A DNA stretch of 48,713 bases. Source: Pseudomonas sp. S37. Its GTDB lineage: Bacteria > Pseudomonadota > Gammaproteobacteria > Pseudomonadales > Pseudomonadaceae. The notes beneath the pieces are model-generated. The model saw only the letters and a program-made list of their open reading frames with translations, ran no database searches and was not told where the DNA came from. Location of the stretch: positions 1 to 48,713 of the forward strand of contig NZ_JACVZC010000034.1 in NCBI RefSeq assembly GCF_016658545.1. Reading direction: 5' to 3'. Made by a program: the position numbers and the translations under genes. Of the stretch, positions 1 through 15,585 are shown in pieces (position 1 is the stretch's first letter; every line of letters starts with the position of its first letter).

Positions 1-88
1 GGGCGAATCATATCGCCCTTAAGAGGTGTCCGGGATCATTAGGCCAGTTCAGTTTACCCGCGAAGAGGCCGACACAGGAGTAAGCGAT
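1..88. other. Intergenic edge with short hairpin and degenerate REP-like piece
   Basis: Gene-free stretch downstream of ispD. Bases 1-6 (GGGCGA) pair perfectly with 13-18 (TCGCCC) around a 6-base loop. Bases 52-72 (GTTTACCCGCGAAGAGG...) resemble one arm of the P. putida REP element. Their role is unknown; they may stabilise or end the ispD transcript. The left neighbour lies outside the window. Confidence 0.4.
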
Positions 89-796
89 TCAGCGCCGCCC
101 AGCCCAACGCTGCCGCAACCACTCCAGGTCTTCCGGCCGGGTCACCTTGATGTTGTCGCTGCGCCCTTCGACCAGCCGCGGCGCCTGCCCGGACCATTCG
201 ATGGCAGAAGCTTCATCGGTCACGACCACATCCGACACCAGGCACTCGGCCAACGCCCGGTGCAAGGCCCCAAGGCGGAACATCTGCGGCGTGTAGGCCT
301 GCCAGATGGTGCTGCGGTCCACGGTAGCGCTCACCCGGCCCTTGCCATCGGCACGCTTGAGGGTATCGCGCGCCGGCACCGCCAGCAGGCCGCCCACCGG
401 GTCGTCTGCCAGTTCCGCCAACAGCTTGTCCAGGTCGCTACGCGCCAGGTTCGGCCGCGCGGCATCATGCACCAGCACCCAGTCGCTGTCCGCCGCCCCC
501 TGGGCATGCAGCAGCAGCAAGGCGTTAAGTACCGAGTCGGCGCGCTCGCGCCCACCCGCCGCGCGCTGGATGCGCGGGTCACTGGCGCAGCGCAGGCCGG
601 GCCAGTACGGGTCGTGTTCGGCAATGCTGACCACCACGCCTTTTAGCGCCGGGTGGCCAAGAAAACAGTCGAGGCTGTGCTCGAGAAGGGTCTGCCCGGC
701 CAGCTCCAGGTACTGCTTGGGGCGGTCGGCAGCCATGCGGGCACCAACGCCCGCAGCAGGAATCACGGCCCAGAAGGCCGGCAAGGTATCGATCAT
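89..796 (-). CDS. ispD: 2-C-methyl-D-erythritol 4-phosphate cytidylyltransferase IspD
   Basis: Third step of the MEP isoprenoid pathway: joins CTP and methylerythritol phosphate to give CDP-methylerythritol, in the cytoplasm. The 235 residues are the usual family length. The nucleotide-binding start VIPAAGVGARM (residues 11-21) followed by PKQY (26-29) is the family signature, VLVHDAARP lies near residue 108, and the C-terminal VTRPEDL is also typical. The ATG overlaps the ftsB stop in an ATGA (4 bases), so the two are probably translated together. The order eno-ftsB-ispD is normal for Pseudomonas. Another MEP-pathway gene, dxr, lies at 19.4-20.6 kb. Confidence 0.97.
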   Translation of the reverse strand: MIDTLPAFWAVIPAAGVGARMAADRPKQYLELAGQTLLEHSLDCFLGHPALKGVVVSIAEHDPYWPGLRCASDPRIQRAAGGRERADSVLNALLLLHAQGAADSDWVLVHDAARPNLARSDLDKLLAELADDPVGGLLAVPARDTLKRADGKGRVSATVDRSTIWQAYTPQMFRLGALHRALAECLVSDVVVTDEASAIEWSGQAPRLVEGRSDNIKVTRPEDLEWLRQRWAGRR

Positions 797-1074
797 TTCT
801 GTGGCAACTGGAAGAGGGTTTCACCCTCTTTGACCATCCCCAATTCATGGCGAGCCCGCTCTTCAACGGTCTCCATGCCTTTTTTCAGCTCCAGCACTTC
901 TGCATCGAGCACGCGATTGCGCTCGAGCAAGCGCTCGTTCTCGGCGTGCTGGTCAGCAATCTGCTGCTTCAGCTCGGTCACTTGCGCCAGGCTGCCGTTG
1001 CCCACCCACAGGCGGTACTGCAGGCCACCCAACAGCAGGAGCAGAATAAGGAACACCCAATAGGGACTGCGCAT
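793..1074 (-). CDS. ftsB: Cell division protein FtsB
   Basis: Small bitopic divisome protein that forms the FtsQLB complex and links early and late division proteins at the inner membrane. The 93-residue product has a short cytoplasmic start (MRSPYW), one hydrophobic segment (about residues 5-20, VFLILLLLLGGLQYRLW) and then a heptad-rich coiled coil (about 28-70, LKQQIADQHAENERLLERN). The ATG at 1074 was chosen over the in-frame GTG at 1077 because the GGA ribosome-binding match is about 7 bases from the ATG and only 4 from the GTG. It lies downstream of eno, separated by a 165-base gap with hairpins, and overlaps ispD by 4 bases. Confidence 0.95.
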   Translation of the reverse strand: MRSPYWVFLILLLLLGGLQYRLWVGNGSLAQVTELKQQIADQHAENERLLERNRVLDAEVLELKKGMETVEERARHELGMVKEGETLFQLPQK

Positions 1075-1129
1075 CACGTTATCCAGGTTGAAAAGGCTGC
1101 CGTGTACATTTTACGGGGCCTCGAATAGC

Positions 1130-1157
1130 ACGAAGCCTGGCCGAGGCCAGGCTTCGT
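1130..1157 (-). terminator. Strong GC-rich hairpin after eno
   Basis: Perfect 13-bp inverted repeat ACGAAGCCTGGCC / GGCCAGGCTTCGT (1130-1142 and 1145-1157) with a 2-base gap, between eno and ftsB. There is no clear T-run on the minus strand, so it may be a transcript-end stabiliser or attenuator rather than a full intrinsic terminator. Confidence 0.5.
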
Positions 1158-1177
1158 TGACAGAAACCCGTTGGAAT

Positions 1178-1206
1178 GTAGGAAAGTTCAGTACGAACGT
1201 TCCTAC
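1178..1206. repeat. Second inverted repeat in the eno-ftsB gap
   Basis: Arms GTAGGAAAGTTC (1178-1189) and GAACGTTCCTAC (1195-1206) pair with one mismatch around a 5-base loop. It lies 34 bases beyond the eno stop codon in the direction of transcription, ahead of the GC-rich hairpin at 1130-1157. It could be part of the eno 3' end or a protein-binding site; nothing else points to a role. Confidence 0.4.
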
Positions 1207-1239
1207 AACTCCGGCTGCTGCCTTTTTACCATCTCTTGC

Positions 1240-2664
<1,425 letters not shown>

Positions 2665-2728
2665 TTACCCGAGAAATGAGCCTTGCGCGGACTTAACCGT
2701 CGGAAAACTCATCAAAGACCTGAAATAA

Positions 2729-4378
<1,650 letters not shown>

Positions 4379-4626
4379 TTAAGGCGGCCAGCGCCGCCGG
4401 AGAAAGCGAAGGAAGGCCGAAGCCCCCGATCACCTGCGTCAATCACAGTGCATCTCGAAAAACTGCCGCGTCTGTACAGACCAGGGATATCCCCGGCATG
4501 GAGCTCGCTCGTCATTTCCAGAATCAGCCCAGCAAAAAACTGCTTGGTAATCGGCAACTGCTGTGTTTTCGCGGAACCCACAGAAGTTGTATCAAGAAGG
4601 GAGGGTAGTCTACCGGAATGTACCCT

Positions 4627-5910
4627 TCAGCTCAAACCTTGCGCGTTCGTCGGTAACTGCCAATGTAACTGGCAATCCGCCTGCACCAGGCCCGGCAGGT
4701 TGGCCACCGCCAGCAGGCGCTCGCCGTAATACAGCAGCGGCAGGCGCGCACGCAGGAAATGCGGCACGTGCAGCTCATTGAGCAGGCGCTTGAGGTCGCG
4801 CCGGCCACGGCCGGCAAGCTCGACAATTTCGCCGCCCTGGCGGTAGGCAACGCGCAAACCGTTCAGCGGTGCTGCGCCAACAAGACGCACGGTACCGTTG
4901 CCGGGCAGCGGCAACGGCTGGCTTGTATCGACCCAGGCCAGCTGACCAGTGGGCGGCTGCAGCCAGTCGCCACTCAACCACCAGATGCGCCCATGGCTGC
5001 GCAGCAGTTGCCCATCGGCCAATCGCCAGACCGGCTGGGCATCGGCGGCGGCGTCGCGCAGGTCCGCCCAACCGGCCCAATGCCGGGTGTCGGGCAGGCG
5101 GGTGCGTTGGCTCAGCCAGTATTGCAGGGCATTGCGCTGGCGGGCCGGCGACAGGGCCGCGAGCGTGGCCAGGTCGAGGGAGTCCAGGCCCGGCCAGGCG
5201 ACGGGCGCCCCCTCCCCCGCCAGCGCCAGGTCAGCCTGTGCCAACTCGTCCAGCAGGCCCAGTGCCTCGCCCAGATGATCTGCGGCCCGGGCGAAATTCC
5301 GGGCAGCCTGCGGCCAACGCTGCTGCAAGCGCGGGAACACGTCGCTGCGCAGGTAGTTGCGGGCAAATTGTGTGTCGGCGTTTGAGGGGTCTTCGATCCA
5401 GCTCAGCCCGTGGGCCTTGGCGTAGTCCTGCAACTGTTGCCGGGAACAGCCCAGCAATGGCCTGGCCAGGCTACCCTGCCCCAGCGCCCGCTGCCCCGGC
5501 ATGGCGGCCAGGCCGCGCAGGCCGGCGCCGCGTAGCAGGCGGAACAGCAGGGTCTCGGCCTGGTCGTCGCGGTGTTGCCCGGTGAACAGGATATCGCCGG
5601 GGCCGAGGGCTTGCCTGAAGGCAGCATAGCGGGCGTCGCGGGCGGCCTGTTCAAGGCTGGCGCCGGGGGTGACCTGGACGTGGGTGACCTGGAGTTCGAT
5701 GCCGAGGTTGTCGCAGATGGCTTGGCAGTGGGCGGGCCAGGCGTCGGCGGCGGGTTGCAGGCCGTGGTGGATGTGGATGGCGCGCAGCGGGGGTGAGGCG
5801 TGGTTGCGGGCGTAGTCGGCCAGCAGGTGCAGGAGAACGGTGGAATCAAGGCCGCCAGAGAAGGCGATGTACCAGGTGGGGGCGTTGAGCCAGGGGGTGA
5901 GGTTGATCAT
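4627..5910 (-). CDS. tilS: tRNA(Ile)-lysidine synthase TilS
   Basis: Attaches lysine to C34 of the CAU-anticodon tRNA-Ile so that it reads AUA instead of AUG; essential in most bacteria. 427 residues from the chosen start MINLTPWLNAP. The PP-loop ATP-binding motif SGGLDSTVLL follows within the first 25 residues, and the C-terminal TilS substrate-binding domains are present (RGRRDLKRLLNELHVP region). The frame is open 34 codons further upstream, but those codons run through a REP element (NPLPQ... GFTRE), so the later ATG is preferred. It lies between accA and pyrG, the usual Pseudomonas order. Confidence 0.95.
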   Translation of the reverse strand: MINLTPWLNAPTWYIAFSGGLDSTVLLHLLADYARNHASPPLRAIHIHHGLQPAADAWPAHCQAICDNLGIELQVTHVQVTPGASLEQAARDARYAAFRQALGPGDILFTGQHRDDQAETLLFRLLRGAGLRGLAAMPGQRALGQGSLARPLLGCSRQQLQDYAKAHGLSWIEDPSNADTQFARNYLRSDVFPRLQQRWPQAARNFARAADHLGEALGLLDELAQADLALAGEGAPVAWPGLDSLDLATLAALSPARQRNALQYWLSQRTRLPDTRHWAGWADLRDAAADAQPVWRLADGQLLRSHGRIWWLSGDWLQPPTGQLAWVDTSQPLPLPGNGTVRLVGAAPLNGLRVAYRQGGEIVELAGRGRRDLKRLLNELHVPHFLRARLPLLYYGERLLAVANLPGLVQADCQLHWQLPTNAQGLS

Positions 5911-5937
5911 CGAACCCGCACTCCATTCAAGGAAGCA

Positions 5938-6039
5938 TTCGCGGGTAAACCCGCTCCCACAGGGATCGCGCCGCCCCAGTGGGCTACGCTGTACCTGTGG
6001 GAGCGGGTTCACCCGCGAACACCGGCGAAGCCGGTGCCA
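5938..6039. repeat. Inverted pair of REP elements (BIME) between accA and tilS
   Basis: Arm 1 (5938-5964) TTCGCGGGTAAACCCGCTCC... and arm 2 (5994-6039) CCTGTGGGAGCGGGTTCACC..., ending ACCGGCGAAGCCGGTGCCA. The elements are in opposite orientation about 30 bases apart. They match the P. putida-type REP and lie in the 174-base gap, so they could form a large hairpin at the accA transcript end. Confidence 0.85.
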
Positions 6040-6084
6040 TCAACCACAAGGGCCGCGCAGCGGCACCAGGGCTAGATCACAGAA

Positions 6085-7032
6085 TCAGAGGCCGTAGCTC
6101 ATCAGGCGCTCGTAACGGCGGGCCAGCAGCGCGTCGTTGTCGAACTTGCCGAGCATGTCCAGCTGCTGCACCAGGTCGGCGCGGATGCTTTCCGACATGG
6201 TGGCCGGGTCACGGTGGGCGCCGCCCAGCGGCTCCTGGATGACCTTGTCGACAATGTTCAGGCTCTTCAGGCGCTCGGCAGTAATGCCCATGGCCTCAGC
6301 TGCGTCAGCCGCCTTGTCGGCCGTCTTCCACAGGATCGACGCACAGCCTTCCGGCGAGATCACCGAGTAGGTGGAATACTGCAGCATGTTCAGCTGGTCG
6401 CACACGCCAATGGCCAGTGCACCGCCGGAACCGCCTTCACCGATCACGGTGGCGATGATCGGGGTTTTCAGGCGTGCCATCACACGCAGGTTCCAGGCAA
6501 TGGCTTCGCTCTGGTTGCGCTCTTCGGCGTCGATGCCCGGGTAGGCGCCCGGGGTATCGATGAAGGTCAGGATCGGCATTTTGAAGCGCTCGGCCATTTC
6601 CATCAGGCGACAGGCCTTGCGGTAGCCTTCAGGGCGCGGCATGCCGAAGTTGCGGCGTACCTTTTCGCGCACTTCACGGCCCTTCTGGTGGCCGATGACC
6701 ATGACCGGCTTGCCGTCCAGGCGTGCGGTACCGCCCACGATGGCGGCGTCGTCGGAGAAGTGGCGGTCGCCGTGCAGCTCTTCGAATTCGGTGAAGATGT
6801 GCTCCAGGTAGTCCAGGGTGTATGGACGACGCGGGTGGCGGGCCAGGCGGGCGATCTGCCAGCTGGTCAGGTTGCCGAAGATGCTTTCGGTCAGGGTGTT
6901 GCTCTTGTCTTGCAGACGGGCAATTTCATCGCTGATGTTCAGCGAGTTGTCGTTGCCCACCAGGCGCAGGCCTTCAATCTTGGCTTGCAGGTCGGCAATC
7001 GGCTGTTCGAAATCGAGAAAATTCGGGTTCAT
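6085..7032 (-). CDS. accA: Acetyl-CoA carboxylase carboxyltransferase subunit alpha
   Basis: Alpha half of the carboxyltransferase that, with AccD, moves CO2 from biotin-BCCP to acetyl-CoA to make malonyl-CoA, the first committed step of fatty acid synthesis. 315 residues, starting [21 protein letters not shown], which is the usual Pseudomonas N-terminus. An ATG two codons upstream (7038) is also in frame, but the GGA match lies 5 bases from the 7032 start and touches the other. The family's glycine-rich segment [13 protein letters not shown] and the DTPGAYPG motif are intact. It follows dnaE, as in other gammaproteobacteria. Confidence 0.97.
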   Translation of the reverse strand: MNPNFLDFEQPIADLQAKIEGLRLVGNDNSLNISDEIARLQDKSNTLTESIFGNLTSWQIARLARHPRRPYTLDYLEHIFTEFEELHGDRHFSDDAAIVGGTARLDGKPVMVIGHQKGREVREKVRRNFGMPRPEGYRKACRLMEMAERFKMPILTFIDTPGAYPGIDAEERNQSEAIAWNLRVMARLKTPIIATVIGEGGSGGALAIGVCDQLNMLQYSTYSVISPEGCASILWKTADKAADAAEAMGITAERLKSLNIVDKVIQEPLGGAHRDPATMSESIRADLVQQLDMLGKFDNDALLARRYERLMSYGL

Positions 7033-7138
7033 AGTCATCCGTCTTGGGTCTACGGCCAGGCGGCCGGCCGGTTGATCCGTTTGGCGCCCTACCTTAAGGG
7101 ATCAGGCGCATTCAGGTCGAGATTAAATTTTTGTCGGT

Positions 7139-10663
<3,525 letters not shown>

Positions 10664-10775
10664 GGAAGATCCTGTAGCAGTGCTGAACGACAAGGGCGGG
10701 ATTGTAGCTTAAATAGGGATGGGATTTGGGTTGCGGTGTCGCACAGTGACCAAAGAATATGAGCCCGCCGCGGAC

Positions 10776-10864
10776 CCTGTAGGAGCGGGTTCACCCGCGA
10801 AGAGCCCAACGCGGTGAATGGCACCGGCTGCGCCGGTGTTCGCGGCTAAAGCCGCTCCCACAGG
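10776..10864. repeat. REP pair between rnhB and dnaE
   Basis: Element 1 (10776-10803) CCTGTAGGAGCGGGTTCACC...; element 2 (10820-10864) GGCACCGGCTGCGCCGGTGTTCGCGGCTAAAGCC..., inverted relative to the first. The second has the GGCTAAAGCC core variant rather than GGGTNNACCC, so two REP subtypes are paired. Confidence 0.8.
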
Positions 10865-10899
10865 GGTTAGCGTAACGCCTGCAGGAGCGTGCCAACAGG

Positions 10900-11523
10900 T
10901 CAGATCAGGGAATCGATGACGCCTTCACGCGCTTCCCAGGCCGCCCGCACCGGGGCGAAGGACCGCCGATGAATGGGCGTAGGCCCCAACCGCGCCAAAG
11001 CCTCAAGGTGCACCGGCGTCGGATAACCCTTGTGTCCACCCATGCCATACCCCGGGTAGATCAGCTCGAAAGCGCTCATCTCGCGGTCACGGGTCACCTT
11101 GGCCAGGATCGAAGCGGCTGCAATGGCCGGCACCTGGCTATCCCCTTTGACCACCGGCGCTGCCGGTACCGCCAGTTTCGGGCATCGGTTACCGTCAATC
11201 AGGGCCAGCTTCGGCGTAACGTGCAGGCCTTCGACCGCGCGCTGCATGGCCAGCATGGTGGCCTGCAGGATGTTCAGGCGGTCGATTTCCTCGACCTCGG
11301 CGCGGGCGATGCAAAAGCTCAGGGCCTTTTCGCAGATCTCGTCGAACAGTGCCTCACGCTTGGCTTCGGTGAGTTTTTTCGAGTCGTTCAGGCCGAGGAT
11401 TGGCCGCGCCGGGTCGAGGATTACCGCCGCCGTTACCACCGCGCCGCACAGCGGGCCGCGGCCCACTTCGTCAACGCCGGCGACCAGGTCTTCGACCAAG
11501 TTGAAGTCCAGTCCAATTTGCAT
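10900..11523 (-). CDS. rnhB: Ribonuclease HII
   Basis: Removes RNA from RNA-DNA hybrids and starts excision of misincorporated ribonucleotides. 207 residues starting [23 protein letters not shown]; the DEVGRGPL motif holds the first catalytic Asp-Glu pair, followed by LNDSKKL and the C-terminal [13 protein letters not shown] region. The frame is open upstream, but that part lies inside lpxB and has no similarity. The ATG lies one base after the lpxB stop (TGA-C-ATG), so it is probably translated by coupling to lpxB. Confidence 0.97.
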   Translation of the reverse strand: MQIGLDFNLVEDLVAGVDEVGRGPLCGAVVTAAVILDPARPILGLNDSKKLTEAKREALFDEICEKALSFCIARAEVEEIDRLNILQATMLAMQRAVEGLHVTPKLALIDGNRCPKLAVPAAPVVKGDSQVPAIAAASILAKVTRDREMSAFELIYPGYGMGGHKGYPTPVHLEALARLGPTPIHRRSFAPVRAAWEAREGVIDSLI

Positions 11524-11524
11524 G

Positions 11525-12652
11525 TCAGCGGTCCTTGAGCAGGGCCAGTACCGCCTCGGCCGCCTGGTTGGAGGCGTCGCGGCGCAGGGTGCGGTGAATT
11601 TCGTCGAAACGTTCGGTTTGCTGGCTACCATCACGCACCAGCGGTGCCAACGTATTGGCCAACGCTTCGCTGGTGGCGTCGTCCTGCAGCAACTCAGGCA
11701 CCAGCTCACGCTGGGCCAGCAGGTTCGGCAACGACACGTAGGGGCTTTTCACCAGGCGCTTGAGAATCCAGTAGGTCAGCGGCGCCAGGCGGTAGGCCAC
11801 CACCATCGGCCGCTTGTACAGCAAGGCTTCGAGGGTGGCGGTACCCGAGGCGATCAACACCGCGTCACAGGCTGCCAGCGCCTGGTGCGACTGGCCATCG
11901 AGCAGGGTCAGCGGCAATTGCCGACCTTCGAGCATCTGTTCGACCTGGGCGCGCCGCGCAGCGTTGGCGCAAGGCAGCACGAAACGCACCCCCGGCACCT
12001 GCTGGCTCAAGCGCTCGGCAGCATTGAGGAACAACGCACCCAGGCGCCCTACCTCGCCACCCCGGCTGCCCGGCATCAGTGCCACCACAGGCCCTTCGCC
12101 AAGCCCCAGTGCGGCACGCGCGGCCGGGCGGTCAGCTTGCAGCGGGATGGTGTCAGCCAGCGGGTGGCCGACAAAACGCACCGGCACGCCCTGCTCTTCA
12201 TAGAACCGCGCCTCGAACGGCAGCAGTGTCAGCATCAGGTCGCAGCCTTCACGAATCTTCAGCACACGCTTCTGCCGCCAGGCCCAGACCGACGGGCTCA
12301 CGTAGTGCACGGTCTTGATCCCGGCCTGGCGCAGTTTCAGTTCGATGTTGAGGGTAAAGTCAGGGGCGTCGATACCGATGAACACATCCGGCTTTTCATT
12401 GATCAGGGTCTGGATCAGCAACTTGCGCCGCTTGAGCAGTTCGCGCAGACGACCCAGCACTTCGACCAGGCCCATGACCGCCAGGCGTTCCATCGGAAAG
12501 TACGATTGCAGGCCTTCGGCCTCCATCAGCGGGCCGCCAACGCCGATAAACCGTACATCAGGGTGGCGTGCCTTGAGGGCACGCATCAAACCTGAACCCA
12601 GAATGTCGCCGCTGGCCTCACCGGCGACCAGCGCTACGCAAAGCTGGGCCAT
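11525..12652 (-). CDS. lpxB: Lipid-A-disaccharide synthase
   Basis: Joins UDP-2,3-diacylglucosamine and lipid X to form the lipid A disaccharide on the inner face of the inner membrane (GT19 family). 375 residues. The N-terminal [18 protein letters not shown] glycine-rich motif and the C-terminal MPGSRGGEV and [17 protein letters not shown] segments are typical. The start is one base after the lpxA stop and the gene ends one base before rnhB. It belongs to the lpxD-fabZ-lpxA-lpxB lipid A cluster. Confidence 0.97.
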   Translation of the reverse strand: MAQLCVALVAGEASGDILGSGLMRALKARHPDVRFIGVGGPLMEAEGLQSYFPMERLAVMGLVEVLGRLRELLKRRKLLIQTLINEKPDVFIGIDAPDFTLNIELKLRQAGIKTVHYVSPSVWAWRQKRVLKIREGCDLMLTLLPFEARFYEEQGVPVRFVGHPLADTIPLQADRPAARAALGLGEGPVVALMPGSRGGEVGRLGALFLNAAERLSQQVPGVRFVLPCANAARRAQVEQMLEGRQLPLTLLDGQSHQALAACDAVLIASGTATLEALLYKRPMVVAYRLAPLTYWILKRLVKSPYVSLPNLLAQRELVPELLQDDATSEALANTLAPLVRDGSQQTERFDEIHRTLRRDASNQAAEAVLALLKDR

Positions 12653-12653
12653 A

Positions 12654-13430
12654 TCAGCGGGTAATGCCGCGGGCGGAGTTCACGATCGACTGGCGGAACA
12701 GCTCGACCTCAGGGTGTTGCGCGGCAGGCTCGGCCAGTTCCTTGAGCGCGTCTTCGACGGTCAGGCCCTGACGGTAGACAATCTTGTAGCAACGGCGCAG
12801 CACATGGATCACCTCGTCGCTGAAACCGCGGCGGCGCATGCCTTCGAAGTTCATGCTGCGGGCTTCGGCCGGGCTACCGAACACGGTCACGAACGCCGGA
12901 ACATCTTTGCCGATCGCCGTGCCCATGCCGGAAAACGCGTGAGCACCGATATGGCAATACTGGTGCACCAGGGTATAACCGGAGAGGATCGCCCAGTCGC
13001 CCACATGTACATGGCCGGCCAATGCCGTGTTGTTGACCAGGATGCAGTGGTTGCCAATGACGCTGTCGTGGCCGATGTGGGCATAGGCCATGATCAGGTT
13101 ATGGTCGCCCACGGTGGTTTCGGCGCGGTCCTGAACGGTTCCGCGGTGAATGGTCACCCCTTCACGGATCACGTTGTGGTCGCCAATTACCAGGCGTGTG
13201 GGCTCACCCTTGTACTTGAGGTCCGGGGTGTCTTCGCCAATCGAGGAAAACTGAAAGATACGGTTGTGCTTGCCGATACGGGTCGGCCCCTTGAGCACAA
13301 CATGCGGGCCGATGACGGTGCCCTCCCCGACTTCTACATCAGGGCCAACGATCGACCAAGGGCCGACCTCGACGCCATCGGCTAGCTTGGCCGACGGATC
13401 GATAATGGCCCGAGGATCAATCGAATTCAT
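12654..13430 (-). CDS. lpxA: UDP-N-acetylglucosamine acyltransferase LpxA
   Basis: First step of lipid A synthesis: transfers a hydroxyacyl chain from ACP to UDP-GlcNAc. 258 residues from [19 protein letters not shown], the standard start and length. The N-terminal two thirds show hexapeptide repeats of a left-handed beta helix ([18 protein letters not shown]...), including the catalytic His in the [19 protein letters not shown] region; a helical C-terminal domain follows. The ATG overlaps the fabZ stop by 4 bases (ATGA). Confidence 0.98.
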   Translation of the reverse strand: MNSIDPRAIIDPSAKLADGVEVGPWSIVGPDVEVGEGTVIGPHVVLKGPTRIGKHNRIFQFSSIGEDTPDLKYKGEPTRLVIGDHNVIREGVTIHRGTVQDRAETTVGDHNLIMAYAHIGHDSVIGNHCILVNNTALAGHVHVGDWAILSGYTLVHQYCHIGAHAFSGMGTAIGKDVPAFVTVFGSPAEARSMNFEGMRRRGFSDEVIHVLRRCYKIVYRQGLTVEDALKELAEPAAQHPEVELFRQSIVNSARGITR

Positions 13431-13867
13431 AGGGTCTGTTCCGCGCAGGTGATTTCTGCCGAGCAAACCGGCTTGCCGTCCACCAGGGCGCGGCATTCGA
13501 ACTTCCATACCATGCGCTTGCGGCTGAGGAACTTGGCTTCCAGCACCAACTGGTCACCCGGCAGTACCGGCTGACGGAAACGCAGTTTGTCGGAACCGAC
13601 GAAGTAATACAGGGTGCCATCGGCCGGCTTGGCATCGAGTATCTTGAAACCCAGAATCCCGGCCGCCTGGGCCATGGCTTCGATGATCAAAACGCCCGGC
13701 ATGATTGGATGACCCGGGAAGTGGCCATTGAAGAACGGCTCATTGATGCTGACATTCTTGTAGGCACGAATGCTCTGGGCCTCGAAGTCCAGATCCGTCA
13801 CACGGTCCACCAGCAGGAACGGGTAACGGTGAGGCAGGTATTCGCGAATCTCGTTGATGTCCATCAT
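13427..13867 (-). CDS. fabZ: 3-hydroxyacyl-ACP dehydratase FabZ
   Basis: Dehydrates 3-hydroxyacyl-ACP in the fatty acid elongation cycle, competing with LpxA for hydroxyacyl-ACP. 146 residues starting [17 protein letters not shown]; the hotdog fold active-site His lies in [19 protein letters not shown] with the partner Glu nearby. The chosen start matches the Pseudomonas family; the frame continues upstream without similarity. The gene lies 113 bases after lpxD and overlaps lpxA by 4. Confidence 0.97.
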   Translation of the reverse strand: MMDINEIREYLPHRYPFLLVDRVTDLDFEAQSIRAYKNVSINEPFFNGHFPGHPIMPGVLIIEAMAQAAGILGFKILDAKPADGTLYYFVGSDKLRFRQPVLPGDQLVLEAKFLSRKRMVWKFECRALVDGKPVCSAEITCAEQTL

Positions 13868-13980
13868 TTCGGGGGGAAGCCTGTAATAAGAATAGGGAGC
13901 GCAGGTGCTGACCGCACGCTCCTTTTGCAATCCAAAGAGGAGCCAGCTAGCGACTGTTCACTCTTGCTCAGGGAATGGTA

Positions 13981-15036
13981 TCAGCCTTCTGATGTCGGCA
14001 GGCCACCTGAGGTCACGGTATCGACGCGTTTTTCCAGCTGCTGAAGGCGCTTGGCCATGTCATCGAGCTGGCGGATACGCGCAGCGCTCTTGCGCCAGTC
14101 AGCCAACGGCTGCATGGCTGTGCCGGATGAATAGGACCCGGGTTCGGTGATCGAACGGGTTACCATGGTCATGCCGGAAATAAATACGTTGTCGCAAACA
14201 TCAATATGCCCCACCAGGCCAACGCCGCCGGCCAGCATGCAATGCTTGCCGATGCGCGTACTGCCCGAGATGCCCACACAAGCGGCCATGGCGGTGTGGT
14301 CACCGATCTGTACGTTGTGGGCGATCTGGATCTGGTTGTCGAGCTTGACCCCGTCACCAATCCGCGTGTCGGACAGCGCGCCACGGTCAACCGCGGTATT
14401 GACACCGATTTCCACGTCATCACCAATGGTGACGCCGCCAATCTGGGCGATCTTGCGCCAGATGCCCTTCTCGTTGGCAAAGCCGAAGCCTTCGCCGCCG
14501 ATCACGGCACCCGACTGTATGACCACACGCTTGCCGATGGTGACGTCGTGGTACAACGTCACCCGCGGCGCCAGCCAGCCACCCTCACCGACAACGCAAC
14601 GCGCGCCGATGAAGCAATGTGCGCCGATGCATACGTTTGCCTCGATACGCGCACCGCTTTCGATAACCGCGAACGGCCCGATGCTGGCGCTGGCGTCCAC
14701 CTGTGCGTCCTCAGCCACCACGGCGCTGGGATGGATTCCCGCCACAGCCTTGGGTTTGGGGTCGAACAGGTGGGAAATACGCGCATACGCCTGGTACGGG
14801 TCGGCTACGATCAGGGCATTGCCGGCGAAGCTTTCGGCATCCGCAGCCTTGAGCAATACCGCACCCGCCTGGCAGTTATCCAGGTATTTGCGGTACTGCG
14901 GGTTGGCGAGGAAGCTCAACTGACCGGGGCCAGCCTCTTGCAAGGTGGCCAGCCCGGTAATCTGCAGCGCCTCGGGCCCCTTGAGGGTGGCACCGAGGGC
15001 CTCGGCCAACTGGCCTAGCGTCATGGTCACACTCAT
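13981..15036 (-). CDS. lpxD: UDP-3-O-(3-hydroxyacyl)glucosamine N-acyltransferase LpxD
   Basis: Third step of lipid A synthesis: N-acylates UDP-3-O-acyl-glucosamine. 351 residues: an N-terminal uridine-binding domain ([13 protein letters not shown]), a long hexapeptide-repeat beta helix (from about residue 100, [21 protein letters not shown]) with the active His in the [14 protein letters not shown] segment, and a C-terminal helix that ends in a short coiled coil ([18 protein letters not shown]). The start MSVTMTLG lies one base after the ompH stop and has no good ribosome-binding site, suggesting coupling; a second ATG at 15024 is possible. Confidence 0.96.
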   Translation of the reverse strand: MSVTMTLGQLAEALGATLKGPEALQITGLATLQEAGPGQLSFLANPQYRKYLDNCQAGAVLLKAADAESFAGNALIVADPYQAYARISHLFDPKPKAVAGIHPSAVVAEDAQVDASASIGPFAVIESGARIEANVCIGAHCFIGARCVVGEGGWLAPRVTLYHDVTIGKRVVIQSGAVIGGEGFGFANEKGIWRKIAQIGGVTIGDDVEIGVNTAVDRGALSDTRIGDGVKLDNQIQIAHNVQIGDHTAMAACVGISGSTRIGKHCMLAGGVGLVGHIDVCDNVFISGMTMVTRSITEPGSYSSGTAMQPLADWRKSAARIRQLDDMAKRLQQLEKRVDTVTSGGLPTSEG

Positions 15037-15037
15037 A

Positions 15038-15541
15038 TCAACGGGCTTGGTTCATGCGCTCGATGACCTGGCGGGTGATGTCGTACTGAGGTTTGACATC
15101 AATGACCGCGCCACGCTCGAGGACCAGGTCGAAACCGCCCTTCTTGATCACTTCTTCGACAGCGCCATCCAGCTTCGGCTTCAGTTGCTTGAGCATGTCA
15201 CGGTCAGCAACGGCCTTGGCTTCGTTCAGCTCCTTGGACTGGAACTGGAAGTCACGGGCTTTTTGCTTGAACTCGAGCTCCAGGCGCTCACGCTCCTGCT
15301 GCTGCATCTTGTCGCCGCCCTTGATCAGGCGGTCCTGGATGCCCTTGGCGCTGCTTTCCAGGCTTTTCAGCTTGGTCAGTTGCGGGCCGAATTTTTTCTC
15401 GGCATCGACCGCGTACTTCTTGGCGGCATCCGATTCAAGCAGGGCCATCTGATAGTTCAGGACGGCAACCTTCATTTCGGCGAATGCCGGGGTGGCGACC
15501 AGCGCCGCGGCCACTACGGCCAATTGAGCCAATTTACGCAC
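15038..15541 (-). CDS. ompH: Periplasmic chaperone OmpH/Skp
   Basis: Periplasmic holdase that carries unfolded outer-membrane proteins to the BAM complex. 167 residues with a signal peptide ([21 protein letters not shown], cut after residue 21) and a long charged coiled coil (about residues 45-125), the tentacle region of Skp. It starts with GTG at 15541; AGGAG lies 6 bases upstream, and no ATG gives the complete signal peptide. It sits between its partner bamA and lpxD, the conserved order. Confidence 0.95.
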   Translation of the reverse strand: MRKLAQLAVVAAALVATPAFAEMKVAVLNYQMALLESDAAKKYAVDAEKKFGPQLTKLKSLESSAKGIQDRLIKGGDKMQQQERERLELEFKQKARDFQFQSKELNEAKAVADRDMLKQLKPKLDGAVEEVIKKGGFDLVLERGAVIDVKPQYDITRQVIERMNQAR

Positions 15542-15585
15542 GATGCACTCCTGGATAAACCGTTGTCATTAAGCAGGGGCCGACC

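Noticed and set aside
4470..4481. 12-base perfect palindrome GTCTGTACAGAC upstream of pyrG, considered as a LexA box
   Set aside because: LexA sites need CTG-N10-CAG; the spacing here is too short. It remains a palindrome without an assigned role.
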